This document shows positions 23,507 through 33,847 of a DNA stretch of 64,000 nucleotides, one piece after another. The stretch lies in assembly GCA_006212045.1 (NCBI GenBank), contig PZPK01000008.1:1-64000 (forward strand), written 5' to 3'. How positions within the stretch are numbered: position 1 is the first letter of the stretch; every line of letters starts with the position of its first letter. Both the position numbers and the translations under genes were made by a program. Origin of the DNA: Oleiphilus sp. Lineage in GTDB: Bacteria > Pseudomonadota > Gammaproteobacteria > Pseudomonadales > Oleiphilaceae. The notes below the pieces were generated by a model, which was given only the letters and a program-made list of their open reading frames with translations, was not told the origin of the DNA and searched no databases.

Positions 23507-24714
23507 AACAATGACCGGCCTTTTGCCCGTACCAGAGTATTGACCAGCTGATCCAGGCTTTCACTACCATGTGAGGATGACAATGTAATACGCAACCTGG
23601 CCGAACCGTCCGGCACTGTCGGGGGGCGAATCGCTCCAACCAGAATCCCCTGCTCCATCAGGAAGGCGTTAAGTCGCATCAAGGTGTCGTTATCGCCCAC
23701 CAGTAAGGGCTGTATCGGGGAATCCGAAGCCATCAGTGCGATATCATGTCGCTTCATCGCTGACCGGAAGCTCGTAATGTTGTCTCTGAGACGGGCTCGA
23801 CGGTCATTCGATTCAACAATAATTTTCAGCGCTTGTCTGGTAGCCGCTGCCATCGCGGGAGGCATGGCCGTGGTATAAATATAGGGTCTGGCAAATTGCT
23901 CGATATAGCGGATCAGGGTTTGGCTTCCGGCGACAAAGGCACCCGCTGTACCAAAGGCCTTGCCAAAGGTTCCGACCAGAATCGGGACCTGGTTCTGCTG
24001 CAGTTTAAAGTGCTCGATGCAGCCGCCACCTGAAGGTCCGAAAACACCAAGGCCATGCGCATCGTCTACCATCAGCACAGCCTCATGCTGTTCACATACC
24101 TCAACCAGACCCGGTAGAGGCGCCATGTTACCGTCCATACTGAAAACACCATCGGTCACCACCAGTTTCAGGGCATCCTGGTTGTCCGGTTTGCTCTCGA
24201 AACGTGCCAGAGCGGTTTTGAGACTATCGCAGTCAGTATGAAGGTAGCGCTGAAAACGTGCGCCACTGAGCAAGCCGCCATCGATCAGCGAAGCATGATT
24301 CAAACGGTCTTCGAAAACGGCGTCCTTTCGGCCCGACAAAGCGGAAATAACCGCCATGTTGGCCATATATCCGGTAGAAAACACCAAGGCTCTGTCTCTT
24401 CCGGTAAACTCGGCGAGGGCCTGTTCCAGCAGATCATGCTCGCGATGGTGCCCGGTCACCATATGGGATGCGCCACTGCCAACCCCGTAGCGAGAGATCG
24501 CCTCAATAGCCGCCTGTTTCACCAAGTCATCATTTGCCAGCCCCAGATAATCATTGGAAGCAAAGCAAAGGTAATCCCGGCCACCTGAGCTCAGGCGCTC
24601 ACCGGGAGGCGAATCCACTTGCAAACGATGGCGCAGTAACGACTGATCACGCCGAACCTCAAGCGCCTTTAACCACCGTTTTTCGACTTCCATAGAAACG
24701 TCCGACAAGAGCAA
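23503..24714 (-). CDS. bioF: 8-amino-7-oxononanoate synthase
   Basis: 'CFASNDYLGLANDD', 'GTFGKAFGTAGAFVAGS'. Confidence 0.96.
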   Translation of the reverse strand: MLLSDVSMEVEKRWLKALEVRRDQSLLRHRLQVDSPPGERLSSGGRDYLCFASNDYLGLANDDLVKQAAIEAISRYGVGSGASHMVTGHHREHDLLEQALAEFTGRDRALVFSTGYMANMAVISALSGRKDAVFEDRLNHASLIDGGLLSGARFQRYLHTDCDSLKTALARFESKPDNQDALKLVVTDGVFSMDGNMAPLPGLVEVCEQHEAVLMVDDAHGLGVFGPSGGGCIEHFKLQQNQVPILVGTFGKAFGTAGAFVAGSQTLIRYIEQFARPYIYTTAMPPAMAAATRQALKIIVESNDRRARLRDNITSFRSAMKRHDIALMASDSPIQPLLVGDNDTLMRLNAFLMEQGILVGAIRPPTVPDGSARLRITLSSSHGSESLDQLVNTLVRAKGRSLL

Positions 24715-24749
24715 CGCGTGCTGAAGACAGTACGCGCGACAACAACAAA

Positions 24750-25829
24750 TCAGTGTTTTGCTGCAGAGGGGGCGACTGTCGTCGCATCATAGAACCGGTG
24801 TTTGTTCTGCTCGGATTGAATAGCCTTATTCAGTAGCGATTCCTGTTCGTCATCCGAGGATTCAATTCGCTGCTCAGGTCTGAGCCCAAGGCGCTTGAAC
24901 AATTGCATGTCCTTGTGCGCCTCAGGGTTCGGCGTCGTCAGCAGGCACTCGCCGTAGAAAATCGAATTGGCACCTGCCATAAATGCCAGTGCCTGCATTT
25001 CATCCGACATATCCTCACGCCCTGCAGACAGACGTACATGGCTCTGTGGCATTAAAATACGCGCCACCGCAATACAGCGTATAAATTCAATAGGATCAAC
25101 ATCCTCGACGTTTTCCAAAGGCGTACCTTTGACCTTGACCAACATGTTGATCGGCACACTTTCGGGTTGAACCGGCAGGTTCGCCAATTGCACCAGCAAG
25201 CCAATGCGATCGTTTGCCTTTTCACCCATGCCGATAATGCCGCCACTACAGATCTTCATTCCGGCATCGCGCACGTGTTGCAGCGTATCCAGCCTATCCT
25301 GATAGGTGCGTGTTGTAATGATTTTGTCGTAAAAATCGGGCGAGGTATCCAGATTGTGGTTGTAGTAATCCAGGCCCGCTTCAGCCAGTTGTCCGGCCTG
25401 CTCATCTGTCAGCATACCGAGTGTCATACAGGTCTCCAGGCCCAGATTTCTCACTCCCTTGACCATCTCTACGACGTAAGGCATGTCTTTGTCACTTGGA
25501 TGTTTCCAGGCTGCGCCCATACAAAAACGGCTGCTACCCTTGGCTTTGGCCTCTTTGGCCTTTTCCAGCACTTTCTCAACCTGCAGCAGTTTTTCTTTCT
25601 CCAGCCCGGTATTGTAATGACCACTCTGAGGACAATACTTGCAATCCTCAGGACAGGCGCCGGTTTTGATCGAAAGTAGTGTACTGACCTGAACTTCGTT
25701 CGGATCAAAATGGGCACGATGCACGGTCTGTGCCTGAAACAGAAGATCATTGAACGGCTGATCAAACAAGGCCCGAACTTCTTTGACGGTCCAGTCATGG
25801 CGAATGTTATTTGACTCACTGCTTCTCAT
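24750..25829 (-). CDS. bioB: biotin synthase
   Basis: '[23 protein letters not shown]'; ATG at 25829 preferred over ORF start 25922. Confidence 0.96.
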   Translation of the reverse strand: MRSSESNNIRHDWTVKEVRALFDQPFNDLLFQAQTVHRAHFDPNEVQVSTLLSIKTGACPEDCKYCPQSGHYNTGLEKEKLLQVEKVLEKAKEAKAKGSSRFCMGAAWKHPSDKDMPYVVEMVKGVRNLGLETCMTLGMLTDEQAGQLAEAGLDYYNHNLDTSPDFYDKIITTRTYQDRLDTLQHVRDAGMKICSGGIIGMGEKANDRIGLLVQLANLPVQPESVPINMLVKVKGTPLENVEDVDPIEFIRCIAVARILMPQSHVRLSAGREDMSDEMQALAFMAGANSIFYGECLLTTPNPEAHKDMQLFKRLGLRPEQRIESSDDEQESLLNKAIQSEQNKHRFYDATTVAPSAAKH

Positions 25830-25948
25830 TTTTACTACGGCTCCCGGTATAAAATTGCCCCTGAATTCGCATGGCTTATCACCAACAACTCGGCATGGAT
25901 TGCCAAATAAACTGTCACGCATGCGACTTTCGGCGAAAGGAAACGCCC

Positions 25949-25976
25949 ATGATAAAAGCTCTTACACGCTTGTCAA
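25949..25976 (-). promoter_or_regulatory. candidate sigma70 promoter of bioB operon
   Basis: minus strand TTGACA (25971-25976) -N16- TATCAT (25949-25954). Confidence 0.6.
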
Positions 25977-26725
25977 CCAGAAAACGCTTTTTGGTTAACA
26001 GCGCTGCCAGACACTTTGCAACCCTCCAAAAGGCGCTCACCGAGCGCAGCTGTTTTTTCTGCCACGCGCGTACGCATGAAGCGCTTGACATATGCGCGGG
26101 CTGCCAGCTGGACCTGCCATGGAATACCAACGCCTGCCGGATCTGTTCGGAACCCATGCCTTCGCAGCTTTCAGGCCAGGTAACTTGCGGCAAATGCCTG
26201 ACCAGTCAACCAGCGTTTGATCGTTGCCTCACCGCATTCACATTCGAGTTCCCGGTGAGACAAGCGATTCATCAGCTGAAATATTCACAGCAATGCTACT
26301 GGAGCAGGCCTCTGGGTGCCTGTCTGCATAGAGTGATTGAACAGCAGAGCCCGCTTTACAGGCCCGAAGTGTTGATCCCTGTGCCGATGGAGCGGGCCAA
26401 AAAAAGAATCCGTAAAATCAACCAGAGCGAAGAAATCGCAAAACGTGTTGGCAAGCACATGCGAATACCGGTCGACGGGAAAATTGTTCGCAAAATCAGA
26501 GCAACCAGCGCTCAGTCCACTCTAAATAAACGCGAACGGCGCCAGAATTTACGTGGCAGCTTTGAGGTCATTGGCAAGCCCGCGTATCAACACGTCGCCA
26601 TTGTCGACGATGTCATCACGACCGGGGCAACGGCCGAGACACTGGCCCGCTTATTAAAGCAAGCCGGTATTGAAGAAGTCAGTATCTGGTGCATTGCACG
26701 CACGCCGACGCCGGCACATAAATAA
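25949..26725 (+). CDS. ComF family protein (phosphoribosyltransferase-like)
   Basis: N-terminal Cys motifs '[20 protein letters not shown]', PRT motif '[13 protein letters not shown]'; ATG 25949 with upstream aaagga. Confidence 0.88.
   Translation: MIKALTRLSTRKRFLVNSAARHFATLQKALTERSCFFCHARTHEALDICAGCQLDLPWNTNACRICSEPMPSQLSGQVTCGKCLTSQPAFDRCLTAFTFEFPVRQAIHQLKYSQQCYWSRPLGACLHRVIEQQSPLYRPEVLIPVPMERAKKRIRKINQSEEIAKRVGKHMRIPVDGKIVRKIRATSAQSTLNKRERRQNLRGSFEVIGKPAYQHVAIVDDVITTGATAETLARLLKQAGIEEVSIWCIARTPTPAHK
25970..26000. promoter_or_regulatory. candidate BirA operator
   Basis: TTGTCAACC-N14-GGTTAACA resembling TTGTAAACC-N14/15-GGTTTACAA, overlapping -35 of bioB promoter. Confidence 0.6.
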
Positions 26726-26758
26726 GAGTTTAAGAGTCGCAGCACTTCGTCTGGATGA

Positions 26759-27901
26759 CTATGAGCGTTCCAACAACAAGCGCCGTTTAACTTCTTCCGC
26801 TATCGCTAACGAAGCGGTCAGACCCGGTGATTCAAACCCCAGAAGGTTTATTAGCCCGTCAACTCCATGGCTGCTCCGGTCCTGAATAACAAAGTCTGCA
26901 GGCGAGTCATTCGGGCCGCTCAACTTGGGTCTTACTCCCGAATAATCTGCTTGCAGTCGTTCCTCTTCCAAGCCAGGCCAGTATTGACGAACAGAAGCAG
27001 CGAATTTATCCCGCTTCAGTGGATCAACCTGATAGTCGATTTCATCCGCTTGAGTCCACTCACCAAGCCAATCGACGTCGGGACCAAATTTGGCATATCC
27101 CTGCATATCCAGGGTCAAGTGAATCCCCAACCCTCCGGGTTCCGGCACCGGGTAGACCAGATGACTGAACGGTACCTGTCCCGAATAGGCGAAGTAATCG
27201 CCTTTGGCAAAACGTATTTTCCCGAACTGCCCGGTTTTTATTCCGGCTGCTTGCGAGAAAGTGATGGCATTCAGACCACAAGCATTGACACATAGCTGCG
27301 CCCTGATGCTTGCATTCTGCTCCGGAAGCTCAAGTGCAATCGCATGGTCCGATGCGTCCACCATCTTTACCGAGGTGTTTGTCACCAACTGACCACCCGC
27401 AGCTTCGAAATCAGTCAGTACCTGCGTCATATAGGCGTGACTGTCAATTATTCCGGTGGACGGTGATATAAGAGCCCCTGTCGCCGACAATGCGGGCTCA
27501 AGCGCCCTCACCCCGCGAGCATCGAGAAACCTCAAATCTGCCACCCCGTTATTTTCAGCTCGCTTGGCGATCGACTCCAGCGTTTCCTGCTGGCCGGGAT
27601 TGCTCGCTACGATCAGTTTGCCGCACCGTGCATATGGCACTTTATGGCGCTCACAATATTCATACAGCAGCGCTTTGCCCCGGACACACAACTCTGCCTT
27701 CAGACTACCTTGCGGATAATAGATACCGGCATGGATCACTTCACTGTTGCGTGATGAGGTTTCCATACCAATTGCAGCATTTCGCTCCAACAGCCAGACT
27801 TGTCGTCCGCTACCCTCGCAAGCAAGCGCCATGGCGCGTGCGACGGCCAGACCGATAACGCCCGCACCCACGACGACACAATCGAGATCGTAGTGTTCCA
27901 A
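26759..27901 (-). CDS. FAD-dependent oxidoreductase (LhgO/DAO-like)
   Basis: N-terminal 'DCVVVGAGVIGLAVARAMA', 'SSRNSEVIHAGIYYPQGSLKA'. Confidence 0.88.
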   Translation of the reverse strand: MEHYDLDCVVVGAGVIGLAVARAMALACEGSGRQVWLLERNAAIGMETSSRNSEVIHAGIYYPQGSLKAELCVRGKALLYEYCERHKVPYARCGKLIVASNPGQQETLESIAKRAENNGVADLRFLDARGVRALEPALSATGALISPSTGIIDSHAYMTQVLTDFEAAGGQLVTNTSVKMVDASDHAIALELPEQNASIRAQLCVNACGLNAITFSQAAGIKTGQFGKIRFAKGDYFAYSGQVPFSHLVYPVPEPGGLGIHLTLDMQGYAKFGPDVDWLGEWTQADEIDYQVDPLKRDKFAASVRQYWPGLEEERLQADYSGVRPKLSGPNDSPADFVIQDRSSHGVDGLINLLGFESPGLTASLAIAEEVKRRLLLERS

Positions 27902-27919
27902 TGTGATTTTCCCGGGAAA

Positions 27920-28744
27920 CTAGATAATTTTCTGTTTCAGCAAAAAGTTGACGATGCGATCGTAACTGCTGGGCAACAAACGCTGAACCATATCGAACAG
28001 CTTGGCATCGTTGCCAATCAGCAGACGCCGGTTACCTTTCAGAACCGTCGTCATGATCTGCTGCGCTGCTTCATCCGCCGAAGTACCAGCAATTCGACCG
28101 AAATCCCGGATCGCCTGGGCATGATTGGTTGAGCCGTCACCGCTGCGGTAGAACCGGGCATTTCGAACAATATTGGTATCGACACCACCTGGGTGAACGC
28201 ACACCGGCGTCACTGAGGTCTCAGACAGCTCATAGCGCAAGGCCTCGGTAAACCCCCGCACTGCAAACTTACTGGCATTGTATGCCCCCTGAGTCGGAAA
28301 CGAGACTAAGCCAAACAAGCTGGAAATGTTAACCACATAGGCCTCATCCGCGCATTTCAGAAAGGGCAGGAAAGCCTTGGTGCCGTATACCACGCCCCAA
28401 AAGTTAATATTCATCACCCACTCAAAGTCTTCATAGCCAAGATCCTCAATGCATTCGCTCACATTGACACCGGCATTGTTAATCACGATGTCGACGCGTC
28501 CGTAGTGCGCATTCACCTCTTCTGCATAACGGTATACCGCGTTTCGGTCACTGACATCGACAACACTCCAGTGTGATCTTCCACCAATCTGCTGTATCTG
28601 ATTGTGTGTTTCCTCAACCAGATTTTCGTGGATATCAGAGATTGCAAGAAAAGCTCCCTGCTTTGCAAACAACAGCGCAAGCGCCCTACCGATTCCGGAG
28701 CCCGCTCCGGTAATCACGACCGTTTTCGCGGCAAAATCCTGCAT
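27920..28744 (-). CDS. SDR family NAD(P)-dependent oxidoreductase
   Basis: 'VVITGAGSGIGRALA', 'NNAGVN', 'YNASKFAVRGFTEAL'. Confidence 0.92.
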   Translation of the reverse strand: MQDFAAKTVVITGAGSGIGRALALLFAKQGAFLAISDIHENLVEETHNQIQQIGGRSHWSVVDVSDRNAVYRYAEEVNAHYGRVDIVINNAGVNVSECIEDLGYEDFEWVMNINFWGVVYGTKAFLPFLKCADEAYVVNISSLFGLVSFPTQGAYNASKFAVRGFTEALRYELSETSVTPVCVHPGGVDTNIVRNARFYRSGDGSTNHAQAIRDFGRIAGTSADEAAQQIMTTVLKGNRRLLIGNDAKLFDMVQRLLPSSYDRIVNFLLKQKII

Positions 28745-28867
28745 ATTAAAGCCTTTCGTTATGGTTTCTGTTTTTGGGCGCCCCTAAGGCCTGCCCGAAG
28801 AGCTGGTCATTTTGGGGCGATCCTGATAAAACTTCAACTGAACCAGACCCTAGTTGACAACGATTCC

Positions 28868-30007
28868 GTGACAGACTCCGTGCGCAAGATCATTCATATC
28901 GATGCAGATGCCTTTTATGCCGCTGTAGAGATGCGCGAGAATCCAAAACTTCAAGACAAACCAATCGCCGTTGGCGGCAGTCCGCAAGGCCGCGGCGTAA
29001 TCGCAACCTGTAACTATCTTGCCCGTCAATACGGCATTCACTCGGCAATGCCTTCCGCACACGCCATAAGGCGTTGCCCTGAGCTGGTATTTATCAAACC
29101 CGACTTTCCCTTGTATCGCCTGGTATCGAAACAGATGCGGGAAATCTTTGCGCGCTATACCGACCTGATTGAACCGCTGTCACTGGACGAAGCCTATCTG
29201 GATGTGACGCACTGTCAGCAGCACAGCGGCAGCGCAACCCTGATTGCCAGAGCCATCAAACGCAGTGTCCACCGGGAATTGGGGATCCAGGTTTCCGCAG
29301 GTGTCGCTCCAAATAAGTTTTTGGCGAAGGTCGCGAGCGACTGGGACAAGCCGGATGGCCTGTTTGTGATTACGCCCGAGCAGGTCGACGACTTTGTACT
29401 CAAACTGCCGGTCAGAAAAATAAACGGTGTCGGCAAAGTCACCAGCAAAAAACTCAACGATCTCGGCATTGAAACCTGTCGCGATATTCGGGAATGCGAC
29501 GAACAACTCCTGATCAAGCGATTCGGCAAGCAAGGCAAGCGCCTGATCGAACTGGCTCAGGGCCAGGACGCTCGGCCGGTTCAGACTTCGCGCGTGCGCA
29601 AATCCCTGAGTGTTGAACATACCTACAATGACGATCTGCAAAACCGGGAAGCTGTTTGCCAAAAAGTTCCGGATCTGTACCGGGAATTGACCGAACGCGT
29701 GCAGAAATCTGCAGCTCAACGTCCGGTCAGCAAACGTGTTGTGAAAATAAAATTCAACGATTTTACTCAAACGACGCTGGAGCACAGTTTGAGTGATAGC
29801 GGGAAACCATGGGATCGTCAGGAGCAGTTTGAAGCCATGGTAGTGGAAGCCTGGCAGCGCGGCAAAAAACCGGTGAGACTGCTTGGTCTTGGCGTCAGAT
29901 TCAGGGAGGATCCGAGCACGGATAAATATCACCAGCTCGAACTATTCGAGGCGAACGGCACTAATGAGAGCGTCACAGGATATGTCTTGCCGAACGACGA
30001 AGCCTGA
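28868..30007 (+). CDS. dinB: DNA polymerase IV
   Basis: 'IIHIDADAFYAAVEMRENP', 'SLDEAYLDVT'; GTG 28868 (or 28880) preferred; upstream ORF overlaps SDR gene antisense. Confidence 0.93.
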   Translation: MTDSVRKIIHIDADAFYAAVEMRENPKLQDKPIAVGGSPQGRGVIATCNYLARQYGIHSAMPSAHAIRRCPELVFIKPDFPLYRLVSKQMREIFARYTDLIEPLSLDEAYLDVTHCQQHSGSATLIARAIKRSVHRELGIQVSAGVAPNKFLAKVASDWDKPDGLFVITPEQVDDFVLKLPVRKINGVGKVTSKKLNDLGIETCRDIRECDEQLLIKRFGKQGKRLIELAQGQDARPVQTSRVRKSLSVEHTYNDDLQNREAVCQKVPDLYRELTERVQKSAAQRPVSKRVVKIKFNDFTQTTLEHSLSDSGKPWDRQEQFEAMVVEAWQRGKKPVRLLGLGVRFREDPSTDKYHQLELFEANGTNESVTGYVLPNDEA

Positions 30008-30048
30008 CAGAAAAACCAGGTCCGGTGAACCATTCGAGATGACCTGTA

Positions 30049-30636
30049 CTAGCTGACAGAACCAAAATATTCGGGCTTCACTAACTGAAAAGCCCAGGGC
30101 TTATGTTGCTCGATTTCGGTCAATGACAAGCCTCTTAACTCGTATGGAAGCACCAGCCATTTTCGCGTGTGATGCAAGCAATAGTCTGGCCTTAGACTCA
30201 CGCGTTGGGCGCCCTCTCTGAGGTAAACGGTTGCGATTCGTGTATCACGCGGCATATTTCTCTTTAGCTGACGCCGCAACCTTGCCAGCACAGTATCGAT
30301 GCTATACCCCGAAGCGAAGACGTCATCGACGATCAACAGTCGATCGTCTGCATTGAGGTGATCTATCAGATATTGTGTTCCATGGACTCGAATGCTGGCA
30401 GACCTATCAGGATCGGCGTGATAGTCCGGCAAACCGCGATAAGACGTTCGCACTGAAATATGGTCGGTTTCAACACCAAGTGCCTGCAGACATTCCTGAA
30501 CATAGATGCCTATGGCACTGCCTCCACGCCACAACCCCACGATCATCGTCGGCCGGAAACCGCTGCCATGGATCTGACAGGCCAACCGAAACGCGTCCTC
30601 CATGAGGCGCTGCTCATCAAGAAATTCCTTATCCAC
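30049..30636 (-). CDS. phosphoribosyltransferase family protein
   Basis: 'RLLIVDDVFASGYSIDTVL' PRPP motif. Confidence 0.85.
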   Translation of the reverse strand: MDKEFLDEQRLMEDAFRLACQIHGSGFRPTMIVGLWRGGSAIGIYVQECLQALGVETDHISVRTSYRGLPDYHADPDRSASIRVHGTQYLIDHLNADDRLLIVDDVFASGYSIDTVLARLRRQLKRNMPRDTRIATVYLREGAQRVSLRPDYCLHHTRKWLVLPYELRGLSLTEIEQHKPWAFQLVKPEYFGSVS

Positions 30637-30752
30637 GCAAGAACACCCCTCCTATCGTCTGAAATATTGATCCATTTTAAGGCTTAGCATAACATGCGTG
30701 CACGCTGGCTTGCTGGCCAAAAAACAACCTTTATCAACGTCGGTCCTCCATC

Positions 30753-31319
30753 ATGAATCAGAAGCGCTTTCTCAGCGCTCAGTCCTTGCTCCAGGACGCT
30801 TACGAGCTCGCCGCGCGGATATTGGAAAGCGGATTCAAACCGACGTTCATGATCGCCGTATGGCGCGGTGGCGTGCCGATAGGCATCGCGGTTCAGGAAT
30901 ACCTCGCTGTGCATGGCATTGAGACAGACAATATCGCCATCCGCAGCAGTTCCTACGACAATGGCATCGACCGGAAAAAAAATAGCGTTCGCGTGGACGG
31001 CCTGAACTATCTGATCAAGAACATACAGCATACTGACCGCTTGTTGATCGTGGATGATGTGTTTGACACGGGCCGCTCGATCGATGCCATTATTACGCAA
31101 CTGAAACAGGCAACGCGATTGAACATGCCTGAAGAGATCCGGGTCGCGGTGCCGTTTTACAAACCGGACAGGAACAAGACCTCACGCATTCCTGATTACT
31201 ATCTCCATAAAACGCAGGCCTGGCTCAAGTTTCCTCACTCCATCGAAGGTCTGAGCAAGGAGGAGTTGGCCCAAGAGCGCCCGGAATTGTTCTCGATTAT
31301 TCGGCAATATCTGGACTGA
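30753..31319 (+). CDS. phosphoribosyltransferase family protein (paralogue)
   Basis: 'RLLIVDDVFDTGRSIDAII'; similar throughout to 30049-30636. Confidence 0.87.
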   Translation: MNQKRFLSAQSLLQDAYELAARILESGFKPTFMIAVWRGGVPIGIAVQEYLAVHGIETDNIAIRSSSYDNGIDRKKNSVRVDGLNYLIKNIQHTDRLLIVDDVFDTGRSIDAIITQLKQATRLNMPEEIRVAVPFYKPDRNKTSRIPDYYLHKTQAWLKFPHSIEGLSKEELAQERPELFSIIRQYLD

Positions 31320-31342
31320 ACAATCTTTCTGACAGGGGCGCC

Positions 31343-32122
31343 CTATTGACGAGGGTTATAATGCCGCTTCAACCACTTACTGAGTCCCTGCAAGCCCGGG
31401 AACAGTACTCTTTCGGTGATGTTGGCCTGATCCAGTTTGTCCCTGATTTCCCACTTGATCGCGCTCGGAACGATAATGCGCTCACATTCCACCTGACTCA
31501 ACACTGCGTCCATGGTCAGGGTCGGGTTTGAGGTAATTGAAAACAGACCATGCTGGTTCACGATCCTGGCATCAATGGCCGGCGGTTCAAAAAACACAAA
31601 GAACTCGTCATCATGCAACTGCTCAAACGCGTTCAGGTCGAGCACCAGACTATCCAGCATATCTACGGTAAACACATTGCCGCCTTCGCGGTCCAGACAG
31701 TCTTTCAATACTTTGGGTAACTGACGGTAGGATTCATGATAATTCACTTTCCATATCACCCCGTCCAAACCCGAATGATCAATATCCGCCGTGGCAAAGT
31801 GCATTCCGACAAAAGGCGAATATGTCCAGTCAAGTAATCGGGTCGGTAATCCGTGATGCTGAGCCATCGTCAGCCAATGCCAGATCGAGTCATCGGACTG
31901 GAAACTGTCGTGCCCGTATTTTTTGAAGTTACGCAACAGATGCTTTTCGAGTTGGCCATACTGCCCTCCCATACGCATCAGGGAAGTTTTCAAATCGAAG
32001 GCACTGTTGGACAAGCCCCTGAATACAAAGGGCGATCGGTATCTTTGAATCGCCTCATTCCATGCCCCGGAAAATAATAATTCCTGCAAATGATCCCAGG
32101 ATTGTGCTACCAGCTCACGCAT
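31343..32122 (-). CDS. FRG domain-containing protein
   Basis: 'FVFRGLSNSAFDLKTSLMR...LTMAQHHGLPTRLLDWTYSPFVGMHFA' FRG-domain pattern. Confidence 0.85.
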   Translation of the reverse strand: MRELVAQSWDHLQELLFSGAWNEAIQRYRSPFVFRGLSNSAFDLKTSLMRMGGQYGQLEKHLLRNFKKYGHDSFQSDDSIWHWLTMAQHHGLPTRLLDWTYSPFVGMHFATADIDHSGLDGVIWKVNYHESYRQLPKVLKDCLDREGGNVFTVDMLDSLVLDLNAFEQLHDDEFFVFFEPPAIDARIVNQHGLFSITSNPTLTMDAVLSQVECERIIVPSAIKWEIRDKLDQANITERVLFPGLQGLSKWLKRHYNPRQ

Positions 32123-32139
32123 AGATACCTCCCATGGCG

Positions 32140-32370
32140 CTATAAACGTTGCTCTTCGTACTCTTCGTATGACTGGCCATAACGGGCCTTGCAGTCCTCG
32201 TAGACGGTGCGGTGCATTTCCTGCTCACAACTTTGTAACCTGTTTTCCTGAATCACCTGATAGACCTGCTTGCCTGAGCAAGCCCCCAGAATCATCGCCA
32301 GCCAGAAAACCAAAATCAGTCTACTACAGATAGTTTCTTTGCGTGTCTGACATGCCTGCTTTGAAATCAT
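32140..32370 (-). CDS. small putative lipoprotein
   Basis: 'SRLILVFWLAMILGACSGKQ' lipobox; start at in-frame ATG 32370. Confidence 0.6.
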   Translation of the reverse strand: MISKQACQTRKETICSRLILVFWLAMILGACSGKQVYQVIQENRLQSCEQEMHRTVYEDCKARYGQSYEEYEEQRL

Positions 32371-32448
32371 TGCCGTTCCTGCCATAGTTTCCAAACTTTC
32401 CAAGCTCTCAAGTGCTACAATCTCGCTTTTCCCAAACGGTAGCATATT

Positions 32449-33426
32449 TTGGATCATCCCTACGAACAACTCACTCCCGATCTGGTGATCGATGCAGTCG
32501 AATCCCTCGGCATGATCAGCGATCAGCGTATCTTTCCGCTCAACAGCTATGAAAACCGCGTCTACCAGATCGGCATTGAGGATGCCACGCCGCTGATTGC
32601 AAAATTCTATCGCCCGGAGCGCTGGACGGACGCGGCCATCCAAGAGGAACACCAGTTTACCCTGGACTTGCTCGACCAGGACATCTCCGTGGTTGCGCCA
32701 ATGGTGTTTGATGGCCAGACACTGTTTGAGTTCAAAGGTTACCGCTTTTCTCTGTTTCCGCGCCAGGGCGGCTATGCCCCCGAAATCGAGGTACCGGACA
32801 CCCTTTTCCGGATTGGTCGCAATGTCGGCCGGATACATCTGATGGGCTCTTCAAAAACATTCGAGCACCGACGCAGCCTTAACATTGAAACCTGGGCCAA
32901 CGACAGCCAGGCATTCCTGCTCGAAAACGAGTTTATTCCCCTGAGCCTTTGCACAGCTTACGAAACCCTGACGCGGGACATCATAGACAAGATAAACCGG
33001 CTTTGGCAAAGCAACAGCTTTGACACCATTCGTCTGCATGGCGATTGCCACATCGGCAATATACTCTGGAGGGATGATCTGGCCCATTTTGTAGATTTCG
33101 ATGATTGCATTAATGGCCCGGCCATTCAGGATATCTGGCTGCTGCTGTCGGGCGATCGACATGCCCAAACGGGTCAACTGATCGAATTTGTTGAAGGCTA
33201 CGAAGAGTTTTTCCCCTTCGACCCGCGTCAACTGCAACTGATCGAAACCCTGCGTACCCTGCGTATGATGCATTATGCAGCATGGCTGGCCAGACGTTGG
33301 CAGGACCCGGCTTTTCCGATGCACTTCCCCTGGTTTAACACCGAGCGCTATTGGTCATCCCATGTACTCGAATTACGCGAACAATTCGCTTTACTGGATG
33401 AACCGGCATTAAAATTGGCACCTTGA
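32449..33426 (+). CDS. srkA: SrkA/YihE-type serine/threonine protein kinase
   Basis: 'ALESLG..RIFPLNSYENRVYQIG'-like N-terminus, 'RLHGDCHIGNILW..FVDFDDC' kinase motifs. Confidence 0.88.
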   Translation: MDHPYEQLTPDLVIDAVESLGMISDQRIFPLNSYENRVYQIGIEDATPLIAKFYRPERWTDAAIQEEHQFTLDLLDQDISVVAPMVFDGQTLFEFKGYRFSLFPRQGGYAPEIEVPDTLFRIGRNVGRIHLMGSSKTFEHRRSLNIETWANDSQAFLLENEFIPLSLCTAYETLTRDIIDKINRLWQSNSFDTIRLHGDCHIGNILWRDDLAHFVDFDDCINGPAIQDIWLLLSGDRHAQTGQLIEFVEGYEEFFPFDPRQLQLIETLRTLRMMHYAAWLARRWQDPAFPMHFPWFNTERYWSSHVLELREQFALLDEPALKLAP

Positions 33427-33457
33427 ACCCAGAGAAAAGGATAAACAGTCAGGCAAT

Positions 33458-33847
33458 ATGAACGATACACACCAGACATCCGCCCCGGTTTTGCAACATC
33501 GCGCGCCTTTGATCATTCTGAGCGCGCTGGCAGGCATTATCGCGACATTTATCTTCCTAGAGTCACAGGGCCTGCTCAAACATAGCGCAGAAAAGGACCA
33601 GTTTGCGCTGAGTCAGTACAAGGCCGTGCTGATTGATCAGCAGCAGAATAGCCAGTATCGTTTGTCTCACAAGGCCTCGCACCAGCATGCTCGTTGTATC
33701 GAAGGTTTCCTGTTTATTCAGGCCGACACTAACCCGGCCATGAAAGGCTTGCTGGTCGACTATAAAAACCGTGGTATAAAATGCGCATCACTGGCCGTGC
33801 CAGACAGCATTGATTCAAAAACTGAAGAGCGTTCGCAAACCCAATGA
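33458..33847 (+). CDS. hypothetical protein, one N-terminal TM segment
   Basis: ORF immediately upstream of and overlapping cmoA. Confidence 0.6.
   Translation: MNDTHQTSAPVLQHRAPLIILSALAGIIATFIFLESQGLLKHSAEKDQFALSQYKAVLIDQQQNSQYRLSHKASHQHARCIEGFLFIQADTNPAMKGLLVDYKNRGIKCASLAVPDSIDSKTEERSQTQ

Noticed and set aside
28604-28867. N-terminal extension of the dinB ORF
   Set aside because: Overlaps SDR gene antisense and precedes the canonical DinB N-terminus; GTG 28868/28880 is more likely
28745-28867. LexA/SOS box upstream of dinB
   Set aside because: Looked for CTGT-N8-ACAG type palindrome; none seen in the short intergenic region
29180-29932. 250-aa minus-strand ORF
   Set aside because: Antisense to dinB, no family resemblance
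32371-32838. N-terminal part of minus-strand ORF 32140-32838
   Set aside because: Overlaps srkA-like kinase antisense; only the C-terminal 76 aa (lipoprotein) is plausible
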